A DNA stretch of 64,000 nt from a bacterium (lineage in GTDB: Bacteria; Pseudomonadota; Gammaproteobacteria; Burkholderiales; Thiobacillaceae): contig WOUQ01000013.1 of the NCBI GenBank assembly GCA_009772925.1, positions 1 to 64,000 on the forward strand, read 5' to 3'. The notes beneath the pieces were generated by a model that was given only the letters and a program-made list of their open reading frames with translations, searched no databases and was not told where the DNA came from. This document shows positions 37,173-46,280 of the stretch, in pieces (position 1 is the stretch's first letter; every line of letters begins with the position of its first letter). The translations under genes and the position numbers were made by a program.

Positions 37173-37824
37173 AGAATTGATCGCCGCCACGGCGGCGGAC
37201 CGCGACCGCTTGCTAGCCGCCCCGGTCATCGCCGATTGCCTGCAAGGCCGCGTCAGCCTGGAAAGCTATCTCGCCTTCCTCGGCCAGGCCTACCACCACG
37301 TCCGCCACACCACGCCGCTGCTCATGCTGCTGGGGGGAGGCCTGCCGGATCGCCTGGGCTGGATGCGCCGGGCCGTGGCCGAATACATCGAAGAAGAAAT
37401 CGGCCACGAGGAATGGATCCTGGAAGACATCGCCGCAGCCGGCGGCGATGCGGCGGCCGTGCGCGCCAGCCGCCCGGATTTGCCCGCGGAGGTGATGGTG
37501 GCCTACGCCTACGACCTGATCCAGCGCGGCAACCCGGCGGGGTTCTTCGGCATGGTGTTCGTGCTGGAGGGCACCAGCGTGGCCCTCGCCCTGACCGCGG
37601 CGGACCGCATCCAGCAGGCCCTGGGCCTGCCCGACGGCGCCTTTTCCTACCTGCGTTCGCACGGCACCCTGGATCAGAGCCACACGCGACACCTGGCCGA
37701 CCTGCTGGAAAAGATGACTCCTGAAGACCAGGCCGAGGTCATCCGCCGCGCCAAGGTGTTTTTCAAGCTGTACGGCGACCTCTTTCGGGCTCTGCCCGCC
37801 GTGGGAGAATCCGCATGGAACTAG
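37159..37824 (+). CDS. Haem-oxygenase-like diiron oxidase (TenA/HDO-like)
   Basis: 221 aa, helical. A diiron ligand set can be proposed: E80-x-x-H83 in EEEIGHEEW, E137 in VFVLEGTSV, and H168-x3-D172-x2-H175 in SHGTLDQSHTRH. The last motif has the spacing of CADD-type enzymes. Relatives include UndA (fatty acid decarboxylase), BesC and SznF, which oxidise or cleave small molecules. Pairing with a ligase and an SDR fits a tailoring enzyme. AAGGA precedes the ATG by eight bases. The gene could instead be annotated TenA-like, but thiamin genes are absent here. Confidence 0.75.
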   Translation: MPFYEELIAATAADRDRLLAAPVIADCLQGRVSLESYLAFLGQAYHHVRHTTPLLMLLGGGLPDRLGWMRRAVAEYIEEEIGHEEWILEDIAAAGGDAAAVRASRPDLPAEVMVAYAYDLIQRGNPAGFFGMVFVLEGTSVALALTAADRIQQALGLPDGAFSYLRSHGTLDQSHTRHLADLLEKMTPEDQAEVIRRAKVFFKLYGDLFRALPAVGESAWN

Positions 37825-38603
37825 GCAACGCTCGCATCCTGCTGACCGGCGCCAGCGGTGGCTTGGGCAGCGCTCTGGCCCGATCGCTGTCCTGGGCAGG
37901 CGCGGAACTCCTGCTCGCCGGCCGCGACGCCGGCAAGCTCAATGCCCTGCGCGTCCATCTCAGGACCCGCTCGGACGTGGTCGTCGCCGATCTCAACCGC
38001 GAGGAAGGGATCGCCGCTGTGGCGCGGGCTGCGCGGGACTTCGACATCAACGTGCTGCTCAACAATGCCGGCGTTGGCGGCTTTGGCCTGCTCGATCACC
38101 AGGGTTGGGAGGAGGTCGAAAGGACCCTGAGCACCAATCTGCTCACCCCCATCCGCCTGACCCAGGCTCTGCTGCCCTGGCTCAAGGCGCAGCCGCAGGC
38201 CGCCATCGTCAATGTCGGTTCGACCTTCGGCAGCATCCCCTTCGCCGGCTTCGCTGCCTATTCCGCCGCCAAGGCCGGCTTGCGCGGCTTTTCCCAGGCC
38301 CTGCGCCGGGAATTGGCGGATTCCCGGGTCGACGTCATCCATCTGGCCCCGCGCGCCATCGACACGCCCCTCAATTCTCCGGCGGTCAACGCCCTCAACC
38401 GCGCCCTGGGCAACCGCAGCGATACCCCGGAAGCCGCGGCGAAAAAGATCGTCGAAATCCTCAAGCGCGGCGACCGGGAGCGTCATATCGGCTTTCCGGA
38501 AAGCCTGTTCGCCTGGCTGAACGGCGTCATGCCACGCCTCGTGGACCAGGGCCTGGCGGGCAAGCTCGCCACCATCAAGAAACACGCGTCAACCCCCGAA
38601 TGA
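37815..38603 (+). CDS. Short-chain dehydrogenase/reductase
   Basis: 262 aa, classical SDR. Cofactor loop TGASGGLGSALARSL, NNAG motif (LLNNAGVGG), catalytic Ser136, Tyr149 and Lys153 in VGSTFG…AAYSAAKAG. Overlaps the diiron-oxidase gene by ten bases, so expression is coupled. Presumably reduces or oxidises a carbonyl/alcohol on the cluster's product. C-terminal region is Arg/Lys-rich and may touch the membrane. Confidence 0.88.
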   Translation: MELGNARILLTGASGGLGSALARSLSWAGAELLLAGRDAGKLNALRVHLRTRSDVVVADLNREEGIAAVARAARDFDINVLLNNAGVGGFGLLDHQGWEEVERTLSTNLLTPIRLTQALLPWLKAQPQAAIVNVGSTFGSIPFAGFAAYSAAKAGLRGFSQALRRELADSRVDVIHLAPRAIDTPLNSPAVNALNRALGNRSDTPEAAAKKIVEILKRGDRERHIGFPESLFAWLNGVMPRLVDQGLAGKLATIKKHASTPE

Positions 38604-38614
38604 AAGGAATACCC

Positions 38615-39259
38615 ATGAATTACACCAAGAACCTCGCCGCGATCTTTTTCATCCTCCTGGCCGGACCGCTGCTGGCCGCCTCGCCGGAAGAATTGATCCG
38701 CCCGATCCAGGACCAGTGGGCCGAGATCAAGTACCGCCAGCCGGCCAAGCAGCATGCGGACCTTTATGAAACCCTGGCCCAGCAGGCCCACAAGCTCGCC
38801 GAAGCCCATCCCAACATGGCGGAACCCCTGGTCTGGGAAGGCATCGTCGTCTCCAGCCAGGCCGGCGCGCGCGGCGGCCTCGGCGCCCTGTCCCTGGCCA
38901 AGCAAGCCAGGAACCTGCTGGAGGAAAGCCTGAAGCTGGACGAAAAGGCCCTCAACGGTTCGGCCTACACCAGCCTGGCCACCCTGTACGCCAAGGTTCC
39001 GGGTTGGCCCATCGGCTTCGGGGACAAGAAACGTGCCGAGACCTTCTTCCGCAAATCCCTGGCCATCAACCCGGCCGGTATCGACCCCAACTTCTTCTAT
39101 GCCGAGTTTCTCGTCGACCAGGACCGTTTCAGCGAGGCGCGGCCCTATCTGGATGCCGCCCTCAAAGCCCCGGCCCGGCAGGGCCGGGAATTGGCGGACA
39201 AGGGACGCCGCCAGGAAATTCATGCACTATTGAGCAGGATCGAAAAGGAAACCCGCTAA
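38615..39259 (+). CDS. Periplasmic TPR-containing protein
   Basis: 214 aa. Signal peptide (NYTKNLAAIFFILLAGPLLAAS), then helical repeat sequence with TPR-like pairs (YETLAQQAHKLAEAHPNMAEPLVWEGIV; AETFFRKSLAINPAGIDPNFFYAEFLVDQ). Start is the ATG at 38615, seven bases after AAAGGA; another ATG lies five codons upstream. Last gene before the two-component pair. Could be an adaptor or chaperone for a secreted or envelope product. Confidence 0.75.
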   Translation: MNYTKNLAAIFFILLAGPLLAASPEELIRPIQDQWAEIKYRQPAKQHADLYETLAQQAHKLAEAHPNMAEPLVWEGIVVSSQAGARGGLGALSLAKQARNLLEESLKLDEKALNGSAYTSLATLYAKVPGWPIGFGDKKRAETFFRKSLAINPAGIDPNFFYAEFLVDQDRFSEARPYLDAALKAPARQGRELADKGRRQEIHALLSRIEKETR

Positions 39260-39311
39260 CGGACATGACTTTGAGTAGACACCCCGAAGCATGAAAGTCA
39301 TTTCCGTTTCC

Positions 39312-39350
39312 CTCACCCCCAACCCCTCTCCCGCCTGCGGGAGAGGGGAG
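39312..39350. repeat. Dispersed G/C hairpin repeat (CCCTCTCCCGC type)
   Basis: CCCCTCTCCCGC at 39323-39334 pairs with GCGGGAGAGGGG at 39337-39348, a 12-bp perfect stem preceded by CCTCACCCCC. A related copy is in nifJ near 53938. This is a widespread dispersed repeat type in proteobacteria. Here it lies between the TPR gene and the response regulator, where it may also weaken readthrough. Confidence 0.75.
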
Positions 39351-39382
39351 CTTCGAGAGTCGCTGACGCGACTGTCACGCGA

Positions 39383-40048
39383 ATGAGAGTGCTGCTGGCC
39401 GAGGACGATGCCCTGCTGGGCGACGGCATACGCGCCGGCCTGAAGCTGGCGGATTACGCCGTCGACTGGGTGCGCGACGGCGAGATGGCCCACCTGGCCC
39501 TGCAGGACAACGTCTATGACGCCTGCGTGCTGGACCTGGGCCTGCCGCGTCGGGACGGGCTGTCAGTATTGAAGGCCCTGCGCGAGCGCGGCAACGCCTT
39601 GCCGGTGCTGATCCTCACGGCCCGCGATACCAGCATGGACAAGATCGCCGGTCTCGACAGCGGTGCCGACGACTACCTCACCAAACCCTTCGACCTGGCC
39701 GAATTGCAGGCCCGCCTGCGCGCCCTCTTGCGGCGCACCCAGGCCGCCTCGAGTCCCACTCTGTCGCATGGCGGCGTCGTGCTCGACCCCGCCAGCAAGC
39801 AGGTTACCGCCCATGGTCTGCCTGTCCAGTTGTCGGCCCGGGAATATGCCCTGCTGCACGATCTGCTCCGACACCGGAACCAGACCCGCAGCCGCGCCCA
39901 ACTCGAGGAAAGCCTCTATGCCTGGGGCGAGGAGACCGGCAGCAATACCGTCGAGGTCTATGTGCACCATTTGCGCAAGAAACTGGGGACGGATTTCATC
40001 CGCACCGTGCGTGGCTTCGGCTACAAACTGGGAGACACCGAGGAATGA
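39383..40048 (+). CDS. OmpR-family response regulator (QseB/PmrA type)
   Basis: 221 aa. Receiver domain with acidic pair EDD, phosphorylation site Asp51 (VLDLGLPRRDG), Thr and Lys of LILTARD and YLTKPFD; C-terminal winged helix (TVEVYVHHLRKKLGTDFIRTVRGFGYKL). Of the QseB/PmrA/BasR group, matching the TTTAAG-N5-TTTAAG box upstream of the 35.1-kb cluster. Overlaps the sensor gene by four bases. Confidence 0.92.
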   Translation: MRVLLAEDDALLGDGIRAGLKLADYAVDWVRDGEMAHLALQDNVYDACVLDLGLPRRDGLSVLKALRERGNALPVLILTARDTSMDKIAGLDSGADDYLTKPFDLAELQARLRALLRRTQAASSPTLSHGGVVLDPASKQVTAHGLPVQLSAREYALLHDLLRHRNQTRSRAQLEESLYAWGEETGSNTVEVYVHHLRKKLGTDFIRTVRGFGYKLGDTEE

Positions 40049-41427
40049 GGGCGCTGCGACCGGCCGGCATCCAGTCCTTGCGCTGGCGGCTGCTGCGAAC
40101 GGTCAGCATCGTTGCCCTCATGATCTGGACGCTGACGGGCCTGCTCAGCTACCTGCAGGCCCGCCACGAAGCCGAGGAGTTCCTCGATGGCCACCTGGCC
40201 TTGTCTGCCCGCACGCTGATGGCCCTGGTGCGCGACAATGAAGCCAGGCTCCCGGACCTGAAGGCTCGGCTCGACGGGATGCGTCGGCAGTCACACGGGA
40301 TTTACGACCCCCCGATCGAGTTCCAGGTCGGCAAAGCCGACGGCACACCGCTGGTCAGATCCGCGAATGCGCCTGACATCCCCATGCGGGGCATGGCCGG
40401 CTTCATGGATATCCAGCGCGACGGCCAGTCCTGGCGCCTCTACAACCTGGCGCCGCCCGAGGAGGGCTATCGCATCCAGGTCGCCCAGCCCATGGAACTG
40501 CGGGAAGTAGCCGCCCTCGAGGTGGCAATGCAGACCATCCTGCCTGTCGGTGCCATTCTTCCAGTGCTGCTGCTGCTCATCTACTTGTCGATTCGCCGCG
40601 GATTGAAGCCGCTGGAAGATCTGGCGTCCGAGGTCTCCGCCCGCACGTCGGAGAACCTCTCGGCACTGACCGGCCGCGCAGTGCCGCGGGAGGCGCTGCC
40701 CCTGGTCACCGCCGTCAACCGGCTCATGTACCGCCTGGGCGAAACCCTGGAAAACGAGCGGCGCTTCACCGCCGATGCCGCCCACGAACTGCGCACCCCC
40801 CTGGCCGCGGTGAAGACCCAGGCCCAGGTCGCGCTCATGAGCCAGGACCCCCAGGCCCGGGAACACGCCCTGCGCCAATTGCTGGCCGGTGCAGACCGGG
40901 CCGGCCGCCTGATGGAACAGTTGCTGCGCCTGGCCCGCCTCGATCCGCTGGCCACCCTGCCCGAAGCCCAACCCGTGGATCTGGTGACATTGGCGGCAAC
41001 CGGGGTGGCCGAGCGACTGGATGACGCGGTCGCCAGCGGACACGTCCTCGACTTCCAGAGCGACGCGGGTCCCGTTCGGGTGGAAGGAGATGCCGACCTA
41101 CTGGCAGCGGCTCTGCGCAATCTGATCGACAACGCCCTGCGCCACACCCCCCCCGGTTGCCAGGTAACTGTGCGTGTCCTAAACGAGGGCGACCACGCGG
41201 TTCTCTCGGTGAGCGACGACGGCCCGGGAGTAGCGTTAGAGGAGCTGCCGCGGCTGGGCGAACGCTTCCATCGAGGATCCGCTCCCCGCTCCGAGGGCAG
41301 CGGCTTGGGACTGGCCATCGTGCGCCGCATCGCCGAGCTGCATGGCGCGGAATTCACATTGCACAGCAATGACCCGCAGCACGGCCTCACCGCGCGTATG
41401 GACTGGAGGGCGTTGCGTCATGGATAA
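40045..41427 (+). CDS. Sensor histidine kinase (QseC/PmrB type)
   Basis: 460 aa. Membrane helix at ~15-37, a ~130-residue periplasmic sensor, second helix ~165-190 (ILPVGAILPVLLLLIYLSI), HAMP, then H-box FTADAAHELRTPLAAVKTQ with His247, N-box RNLIDNALRHT and G-boxes DDGPGV…GSGLGLAIV. Partner of the preceding regulator. The signal is unknown; relatives sense metal ions, pH or polyamines. Confidence 0.92.
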   Translation: MRALRPAGIQSLRWRLLRTVSIVALMIWTLTGLLSYLQARHEAEEFLDGHLALSARTLMALVRDNEARLPDLKARLDGMRRQSHGIYDPPIEFQVGKADGTPLVRSANAPDIPMRGMAGFMDIQRDGQSWRLYNLAPPEEGYRIQVAQPMELREVAALEVAMQTILPVGAILPVLLLLIYLSIRRGLKPLEDLASEVSARTSENLSALTGRAVPREALPLVTAVNRLMYRLGETLENERRFTADAAHELRTPLAAVKTQAQVALMSQDPQAREHALRQLLAGADRAGRLMEQLLRLARLDPLATLPEAQPVDLVTLAATGVAERLDDAVASGHVLDFQSDAGPVRVEGDADLLAAALRNLIDNALRHTPPGCQVTVRVLNEGDHAVLSVSDDGPGVALEELPRLGERFHRGSAPRSEGSGLGLAIVRRIAELHGAEFTLHSNDPQHGLTARMDWRALRHG

Positions 41428-41517
41428 TCCTCGACCTTCCTCGAACCATGACCTGCACCCGACGGGTGACTGCAAATCCGGGCCTTCCTGAAAAATTAAT
41501 GGTTCGTCACTCAGTAC

Positions 41518-42810
41518 ATGACACATAAGCCTCGTTACCTATCCTTGCTCGGCGTCGTTGTCGTCACTGCGGTGTTCGGCTATGCCATCAACAATTCCCG
41601 GCCCGCCTCTTCTGCACCGCCGGCATTTCTAATACCGTCATTCGAGAAATCAACGGGTGAAGGCAGCTACCAGCAACGGTTTATTAATCATAAGGCCGAT
41701 AATTTCATTCACTCGCCTTCGATTGCAGAACTCAATGGCGGCGATCTCATTGCGGTATGGTTCGAAGGCAGCCGAGAAGGCGCGGCAGATGTTCAAATCA
41801 TGCAATCACGATTCGTCGCTGCCGAAAACCGCTGGACAGAGCCGACCGTACTGATCAGTCGCGAGAGCACAGCCCGCGGCGTCGGACGTTATATTCGCAA
41901 GCTTGGCAACCCAGTGGCCGCAAGAGATGCAAACGGCAAGGTTTTCGTGTTCTTCGTCTCGGTCTCGGTGGGCGGCTGGGCTGGCAGCGCGATTAACTGG
42001 ATCGCCTCGACGGACGACGCGAAAACCTGGTCCGCCCCAAAACGCCTGATCACTACGCCCTTCTTCAACATCAGCACTCTGGTGCGGAACCCGCCTGTGC
42101 TCCATGAAAACGGCGTTATCGGCTTGCCTGTCTATCACGAATTTCTTGGCAAGTTTCCTGAATACCTGTTGATCTCCGACGCGGGCAGAGTCATCGATAA
42201 AATCCGCATGAATCATGGCACCGATTCACTTCAGCCCAGCATTGCGCCAATTGATTCTGATACCGCGATGGCTGTTCTACGATATGCCGGAGATGGTTTA
42301 CCCAGAGCCCTGGGGCAAATCACCTCAAACCGTGGGGCGCAGTGGCCGAAACCACAAGCTCTGGCAATTGCCAATCCCAATTCTTCGCTCGCATCGGTTG
42401 CCACCGGACTAGTTGAATGGCCTCTCCTTGTTGTAGCCAACGACACCGAAGATGATCGCTATCGCTTGAGGATGTATGTAACCGATGCAAGCATGCGCCA
42501 GTGGAAAATGATTTACGCGCCGGATGCCTCACCTAACGAGGATGGCAAGCTCTACAACATCGAGGCCGATCCTGATTACATAAAAAACCTGATGTCTACA
42601 GTCAGCGCATCGGCAATGGACGACGCTGCGCTTGTAGTGAAGAACCGGGTATGCAGGGATGGAAAATCTTGCGAGTTACAATACGAGTATCCCACCCTGA
42701 TTCGCGCCAGCAATGGCCATTATCATCTCGTTTATGCCTGGAATGACATGCTGATCAAACACGTCGTCTTTGATCAGGCCTGGCTTGAAAAACAGATCGC
42801 CCAGCCATGA
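41518..42810 (+). CDS. Sialidase-like (BNR/Asp-box) exported protein
   Basis: 430 aa. N-terminal membrane anchor or signal (LGVVVVTAVFGYAIN). Six-bladed-propeller features: SPSIAELNGGDLIAVWFEGSREG, an Asp box WIASTDDAKTWSAP, and a degenerate second one (SNRGAQWPKP). The arginine triad of true sialidases cannot be verified by eye, so sialic acid cleavage is not claimed. AT-richer than flanking genes. Start without a visible Shine-Dalgarno. Overlaps the next gene by four bases. Confidence 0.75.
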   Translation: MTHKPRYLSLLGVVVVTAVFGYAINNSRPASSAPPAFLIPSFEKSTGEGSYQQRFINHKADNFIHSPSIAELNGGDLIAVWFEGSREGAADVQIMQSRFVAAENRWTEPTVLISRESTARGVGRYIRKLGNPVAARDANGKVFVFFVSVSVGGWAGSAINWIASTDDAKTWSAPKRLITTPFFNISTLVRNPPVLHENGVIGLPVYHEFLGKFPEYLLISDAGRVIDKIRMNHGTDSLQPSIAPIDSDTAMAVLRYAGDGLPRALGQITSNRGAQWPKPQALAIANPNSSLASVATGLVEWPLLVVANDTEDDRYRLRMYVTDASMRQWKMIYAPDASPNEDGKLYNIEADPDYIKNLMSTVSASAMDDAALVVKNRVCRDGKSCELQYEYPTLIRASNGHYHLVYAWNDMLIKHVVFDQAWLEKQIAQP

Positions 42811-43289
42811 TCGAAGTCATTTCTGAAGTATATATGCGCATTCGCGGCATCATCGACGAGCCCGCGATCATGACCATACTATGGGTATTAGCCAGTTTAA
42901 TCGCCTGGACAACCAAGGTACGTCTCGTTTCTCCTCAGGAGAAACACTTTCTTCTCTGGCTGATCGGCATCTCCGGGCTCGTACTCTACCCGGCGACGCT
43001 TGGTCTTAGCATGTGGGATCCCTACCGCTATGGCTACGATCCCGTCGGCCTGCTGGCAGTCTATGGCTGCATAGCGTTGTGGACGGCAGTCCGTGGCTAT
43101 TGGGCATCCCTGTGCATGCTGCTTGCCGCAACCCTGGCGTTCGCATTTCAACTCAAGACTTCCATCAACTATTGGGATTACCTGTTGGATCCCATGCTGG
43201 TCATTTATTCCTGGTTTGCCTTGCTTCGACTCGGTTATGGAAGAGCATATAGCGGGCGGTCTCCTGAAGTCCGCGCGCGAGTTCGCTAA
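42807..43289 (+). CDS. Small polytopic membrane protein
   Basis: 160 aa with about four hydrophobic segments (MTILWVLASLIAW, FLLWLIGISGLVLYPATLGLSMW, GLLAVYGCIALWTAV, SLCMLLAATLAFAF). Unrecognised family. Translation is coupled to the sialidase-like gene through ATGA. Its last 89 bases overlap the convergent LtaS-type gene. Likely acts with its partner on an envelope glycan, by context only. Confidence 0.6.
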   Translation: MIEVISEVYMRIRGIIDEPAIMTILWVLASLIAWTTKVRLVSPQEKHFLLWLIGISGLVLYPATLGLSMWDPYRYGYDPVGLLAVYGCIALWTAVRGYWASLCMLLAATLAFAFQLKTSINYWDYLLDPMLVIYSWFALLRLGYGRAYSGRSPEVRARVR

Positions 43290-45270
43290 GTCTTTGCGCT
43301 TCTTCCGGATATTGCGCCGCTACATTTTCTAGGGGCTTGTCGGAACGGATATCATGCAGCCTTGATTCAGTGCCATCGGCATTCATCTGGGCAAGAAAGT
43401 CTTTGGTCACCGCGCCTATCAAAGGGAATGTACCCTCGCGAAATGTGGTGGGAGCGGCGCGTGTTCCCTCCGGCGCACGCTGCAAAATATCCCGCCCCAT
43501 CGTGGTATTGAGGTATTCCACGCCGACCAGGCTCACGACCGTTGGAATCAGATCGACCAGGCTTGCGACTTCGGATATCACCCGGGGCTTGATATGCCTC
43601 GGAGAATAGATGAATGCCGGAACATGCAGGCTTTCGAGTTCCAACTGTTCGAAGGCAGGCGGCAGGAAGGGAAGTGTTGATATACGGTTGTTGTGGTCGC
43701 CAAAAAACACGAATATGGTGTTATCGAAATAGCCGCCTTCCTTGGCAAGCTTCATGAACCTGCCGACACTGTAATCGAGCAGACGCACGGCATTGTACTG
43801 TTGCGCACTGCGAAACCCCGCCTGCCTGAGTTCTTCTTCCGAGCGGCTTTCTGCCACGAAATCATCGCTATCATGGGGAATCGTGAATGGCTCGTGATTG
43901 CCTGCCGTTTGGATCAATGCATAGAAAGGTTTGTTCTTGGGCAGAGCACGCAGAATATGATCTGTTTCCTTGAAGAGATTAAGGTCCGAGATGCCCCACA
44001 CATCCACATTGCGTGATTTCCAGTAGCCTTCTTCGTAAAGGGTAATATCGGGAATGCTGTGTTTGATCAGTGCATTCATGTTAGCCCAGCGAGCACTGCC
44101 GCCAATGGCATAAATCTTCGTATACTCGGTTAATGCATTGATCACCACCTGCTGCCTGATGATCAGCGGGTTGCGGGTTGCACTTTTGCCACGTGACGCA
44201 TCCGGCATGCCCGTGGTGACCGCCCAGACGGTCTCGGCGGTACCTGTGACGGGAACATAGAGATGTTCCATGCGCAGGCTGTTGGCGCCGATATCATCAA
44301 GCACCGGCGTTGGCTTTAAAGGGTTGCCGTAGATGCCCACCCGGCTTGCCCCGAGGCTTTCCAGAAAAACAAAAATAATATTGGGCTTTTGCTCCGCGTT
44401 GATGCGATGAGGCTGCAGTGGCACGAAGCGGTCGTAATTCAGTCCCGCAGAGTCTTTATTGGTGACGCCCAGATAGTTGGCGACCACGTCGTAATGCTTG
44501 CGCACTTGCTCTATATCATAACTGTCGTGTCGCGCCCGCGAAGTTTCATAAAGGAAGATTACCGGGTGAATACCCAATGATCCAATCTGTTGATTGCCCG
44601 TGTAATAGGCATCGCTCCAGCGCAGAGGCACAGGGTTCTCCAGGTTAATATCCGTCACCCGGCCGAGAATGCCAAAGAACATCAGCGGCAGCACGATCAC
44701 TGCGGAGAAAACACGAGCCGGCCAACCTATGCGCACTTCATTTCGATCCAGCGTGATCTTTTCAAGCCACAAGAACAATAATGCAAAAACAGCGGCCCCG
44801 AGAATGATGCCGAACGCGATCTTGATGACCGGATAGCTCTGCCAGAGCATATCGGCCGAGATTTCGGCATTCCCGAGAAAACGGAAGACCGTCGCATTAA
44901 GCCGGGTGCCGAGATACTGGTAATGACCAAAATCAAAGGCTGCGATGAGCAACATCGCTAACAGAGCCAGCACGAAATAAACGCGCATGGCATAGCGTAG
45001 CCATTTGATACGCAGGGCATTAATCCACGGCAAAACCAGCAGCAAGCCGGGAATGATCATCAGCAAAATCGCTACGCGCAGGTCAAAACGCAGCCCGATA
45101 CTTATAGTATTTAAAACATCGGCCGTAGGGACCACGGTCTGCCCTACTGCACCCGAGAAACCGAAGTAGAAGATGGCTCGCAGGATTGCAAAAAAGATGA
45201 AAAATAGAGCAATGCCAGCAGCAATGAAGCGGATTCGCCTGGAATGAAGCCAGGAAAAAAGTGATCGCAT
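43201..45270 (-). CDS. LtaS-type phosphoglycerol/phosphoethanolamine transferase (sulfatase fold)
   Basis: 689 aa. Five N-terminal membrane helices, then a periplasmic sulfatase-fold domain from ~residue 260. FVFLESLGASRVG holds the metal-binding Glu, VTGTAETVWAVTTGMP the nucleophile-Thr region, and IFVFFGDHNNRIST the Asp-His metal ligands. Such enzymes transfer phosphoglycerol or phosphoethanolamine to glycans; Gram-negative relatives modify osmoregulated glucans or LPS. DgkA elsewhere in this window could recycle the diacylglycerol released. Overlaps tail-to-tail with the small membrane gene by 89 bases. Confidence 0.85.
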   Translation of the reverse strand: MRSLFSWLHSRRIRFIAAGIALFFIFFAILRAIFYFGFSGAVGQTVVPTADVLNTISIGLRFDLRVAILLMIIPGLLLVLPWINALRIKWLRYAMRVYFVLALLAMLLIAAFDFGHYQYLGTRLNATVFRFLGNAEISADMLWQSYPVIKIAFGIILGAAVFALLFLWLEKITLDRNEVRIGWPARVFSAVIVLPLMFFGILGRVTDINLENPVPLRWSDAYYTGNQQIGSLGIHPVIFLYETSRARHDSYDIEQVRKHYDVVANYLGVTNKDSAGLNYDRFVPLQPHRINAEQKPNIIFVFLESLGASRVGIYGNPLKPTPVLDDIGANSLRMEHLYVPVTGTAETVWAVTTGMPDASRGKSATRNPLIIRQQVVINALTEYTKIYAIGGSARWANMNALIKHSIPDITLYEEGYWKSRNVDVWGISDLNLFKETDHILRALPKNKPFYALIQTAGNHEPFTIPHDSDDFVAESRSEEELRQAGFRSAQQYNAVRLLDYSVGRFMKLAKEGGYFDNTIFVFFGDHNNRISTLPFLPPAFEQLELESLHVPAFIYSPRHIKPRVISEVASLVDLIPTVVSLVGVEYLNTTMGRDILQRAPEGTRAAPTTFREGTFPLIGAVTKDFLAQMNADGTESRLHDIRSDKPLENVAAQYPEEAQRLSELARGLQETARYMLFHNRVEARQTRNK

Positions 45271-45632
45271 GGAATGGGACTCTGGATGGTGAGTTAAGGA
45301 GGCTCGGCACAGCCCGATCTCTCAGACTGCAAAGTTTACTCTCATCCATCCGGCAACATGGGTGGCTTCGGTGCTTCGTTCGCCGATGACGAATGCATTT
45401 GCCTGAGCCGTCGCTGCAAACACCCTGGCCCGCAAGCCTGTCTTGAAGCGGTTCCAATGGCGGAAGCCTTCCCGCTCAACTAGTCCCCATGTCGGCTGCC
45501 ACACCCGGCGTGATAGCATGCGCACGGCGCTCAATTCCGGTGGAAGTCACGTCGCAATCAGGCGTCCAACCATAGACTTATCCGTCATGCACCCCGCTCC
45601 GTGCACGCATGGCAGCGGACAGGATCGCCACC
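45271..45632. other. Intergenic stretch, no gene assigned
   Basis: About 360 bases between the divergent LtaS-type gene and the next kinase-like gene. A 70-codon minus-strand frame (45322-45534) has no convincing start site or recognisable product, and I see no clear hairpin or promoter pair. Composition shifts from AT-richer to GC-rich across it. Confidence 0.45.
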
Positions 45633-46247
45633 GTGGACAAACTGGATATACAGGCCTACCAGAACTTGCGGACGGGGGCACAAGTGATCGAGGCCGACAA
45701 GTTCGGCGAAAAGGTGTTGCGCTTAGCCGATGGCACCTTCCTCAAGCTATTCCGCCGCAAGCGACTGATTTCTTCCGCAGTCTTATTTCCTTATGCCCAG
45801 CGTTTCGCCAACAACGCGGCCACCCTGGCCGAGCGAGGGATCCTCTGTCCACGCGTGATCGCTGTATTCCGTGTCGCCGCGCTGAAGCGGGACATGGTGC
45901 ACTATCATCCGCTCCCCGGCGTGACCCTGCGTGACCTGATGCGTGGTGGCCTGTCGGAGGAACAAGCTACACGCTTGCGCACCCAGTTCAATGCCTTCGT
46001 GCGGCGACTGCATGACCTGGGCATTTATTTCCGCTCTCTGCACTTGGGCAACGTGGTGCTGACTCCCGCCGATTACCTCGGACTCCTCGATATTTTCGAC
46101 CTGTGCGTGCACCGCAAGGCGCTCAGGCTTTTCTTGCGCGTCCGCAACCTGCGCCTTATGGAAGGGATCGAGGCCGAGCGGGACTGGCTGGACCGCTCGA
46201 CCCTGCTCGCGCCGCCGGGCGATGGGGCCGCGCCGCCGCTGCCGTGA
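45633..46247 (+). CDS. LPS-kinase-like protein upstream of msbA
   Basis: 204 aa. Truncated-looking kinase fold: FGEKVLRLADGTFLKLFRRKRL, LPGVTLRDLM, FVRRLHDLGIYFRSLHLGNVVL (H-S/L-x-L-x-x-N catalytic-loop equivalent lacking the usual Asp) and LLDIFDLCVHR (metal-site DxxD). Resembles RfaP-like proteins beside msbA in Pseudomonas. The GTG at 45633 is preferred: AGGA lies eight bases upstream, whereas the ATG at 45609 has none. Catalytic activity is uncertain because the loop Asp is Ser. Confidence 0.65.
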   Translation: MDKLDIQAYQNLRTGAQVIEADKFGEKVLRLADGTFLKLFRRKRLISSAVLFPYAQRFANNAATLAERGILCPRVIAVFRVAALKRDMVHYHPLPGVTLRDLMRGGLSEEQATRLRTQFNAFVRRLHDLGIYFRSLHLGNVVLTPADYLGLLDIFDLCVHRKALRLFLRVRNLRLMEGIEAERDWLDRSTLLAPPGDGAAPPLP

Positions 46248-46280
46248 TAGCATCCATGCCCTGATCCCCGCGCCGCGTCG

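Noticed and set aside
37159..37824. Thiaminase II / transcriptional activator TenA
   Set aside because: The thiaminase catalytic Cys-Glu pattern is not evident, the metal-ligand motifs fit diiron oxidases, and no thiamin genes are nearby.
41518..42810. True sialidase (neuraminidase) activity
   Set aside because: Only one good Asp box and no confirmable arginine triad or nucleophile; kept as sialidase-like fold.
45322..45534. 70-codon minus-strand ORF in the gap before the kinase-like gene
   Set aside because: No Shine-Dalgarno, no recognisable domain, and basic composition typical of chance frames. Recorded only as part of an unassigned gap.
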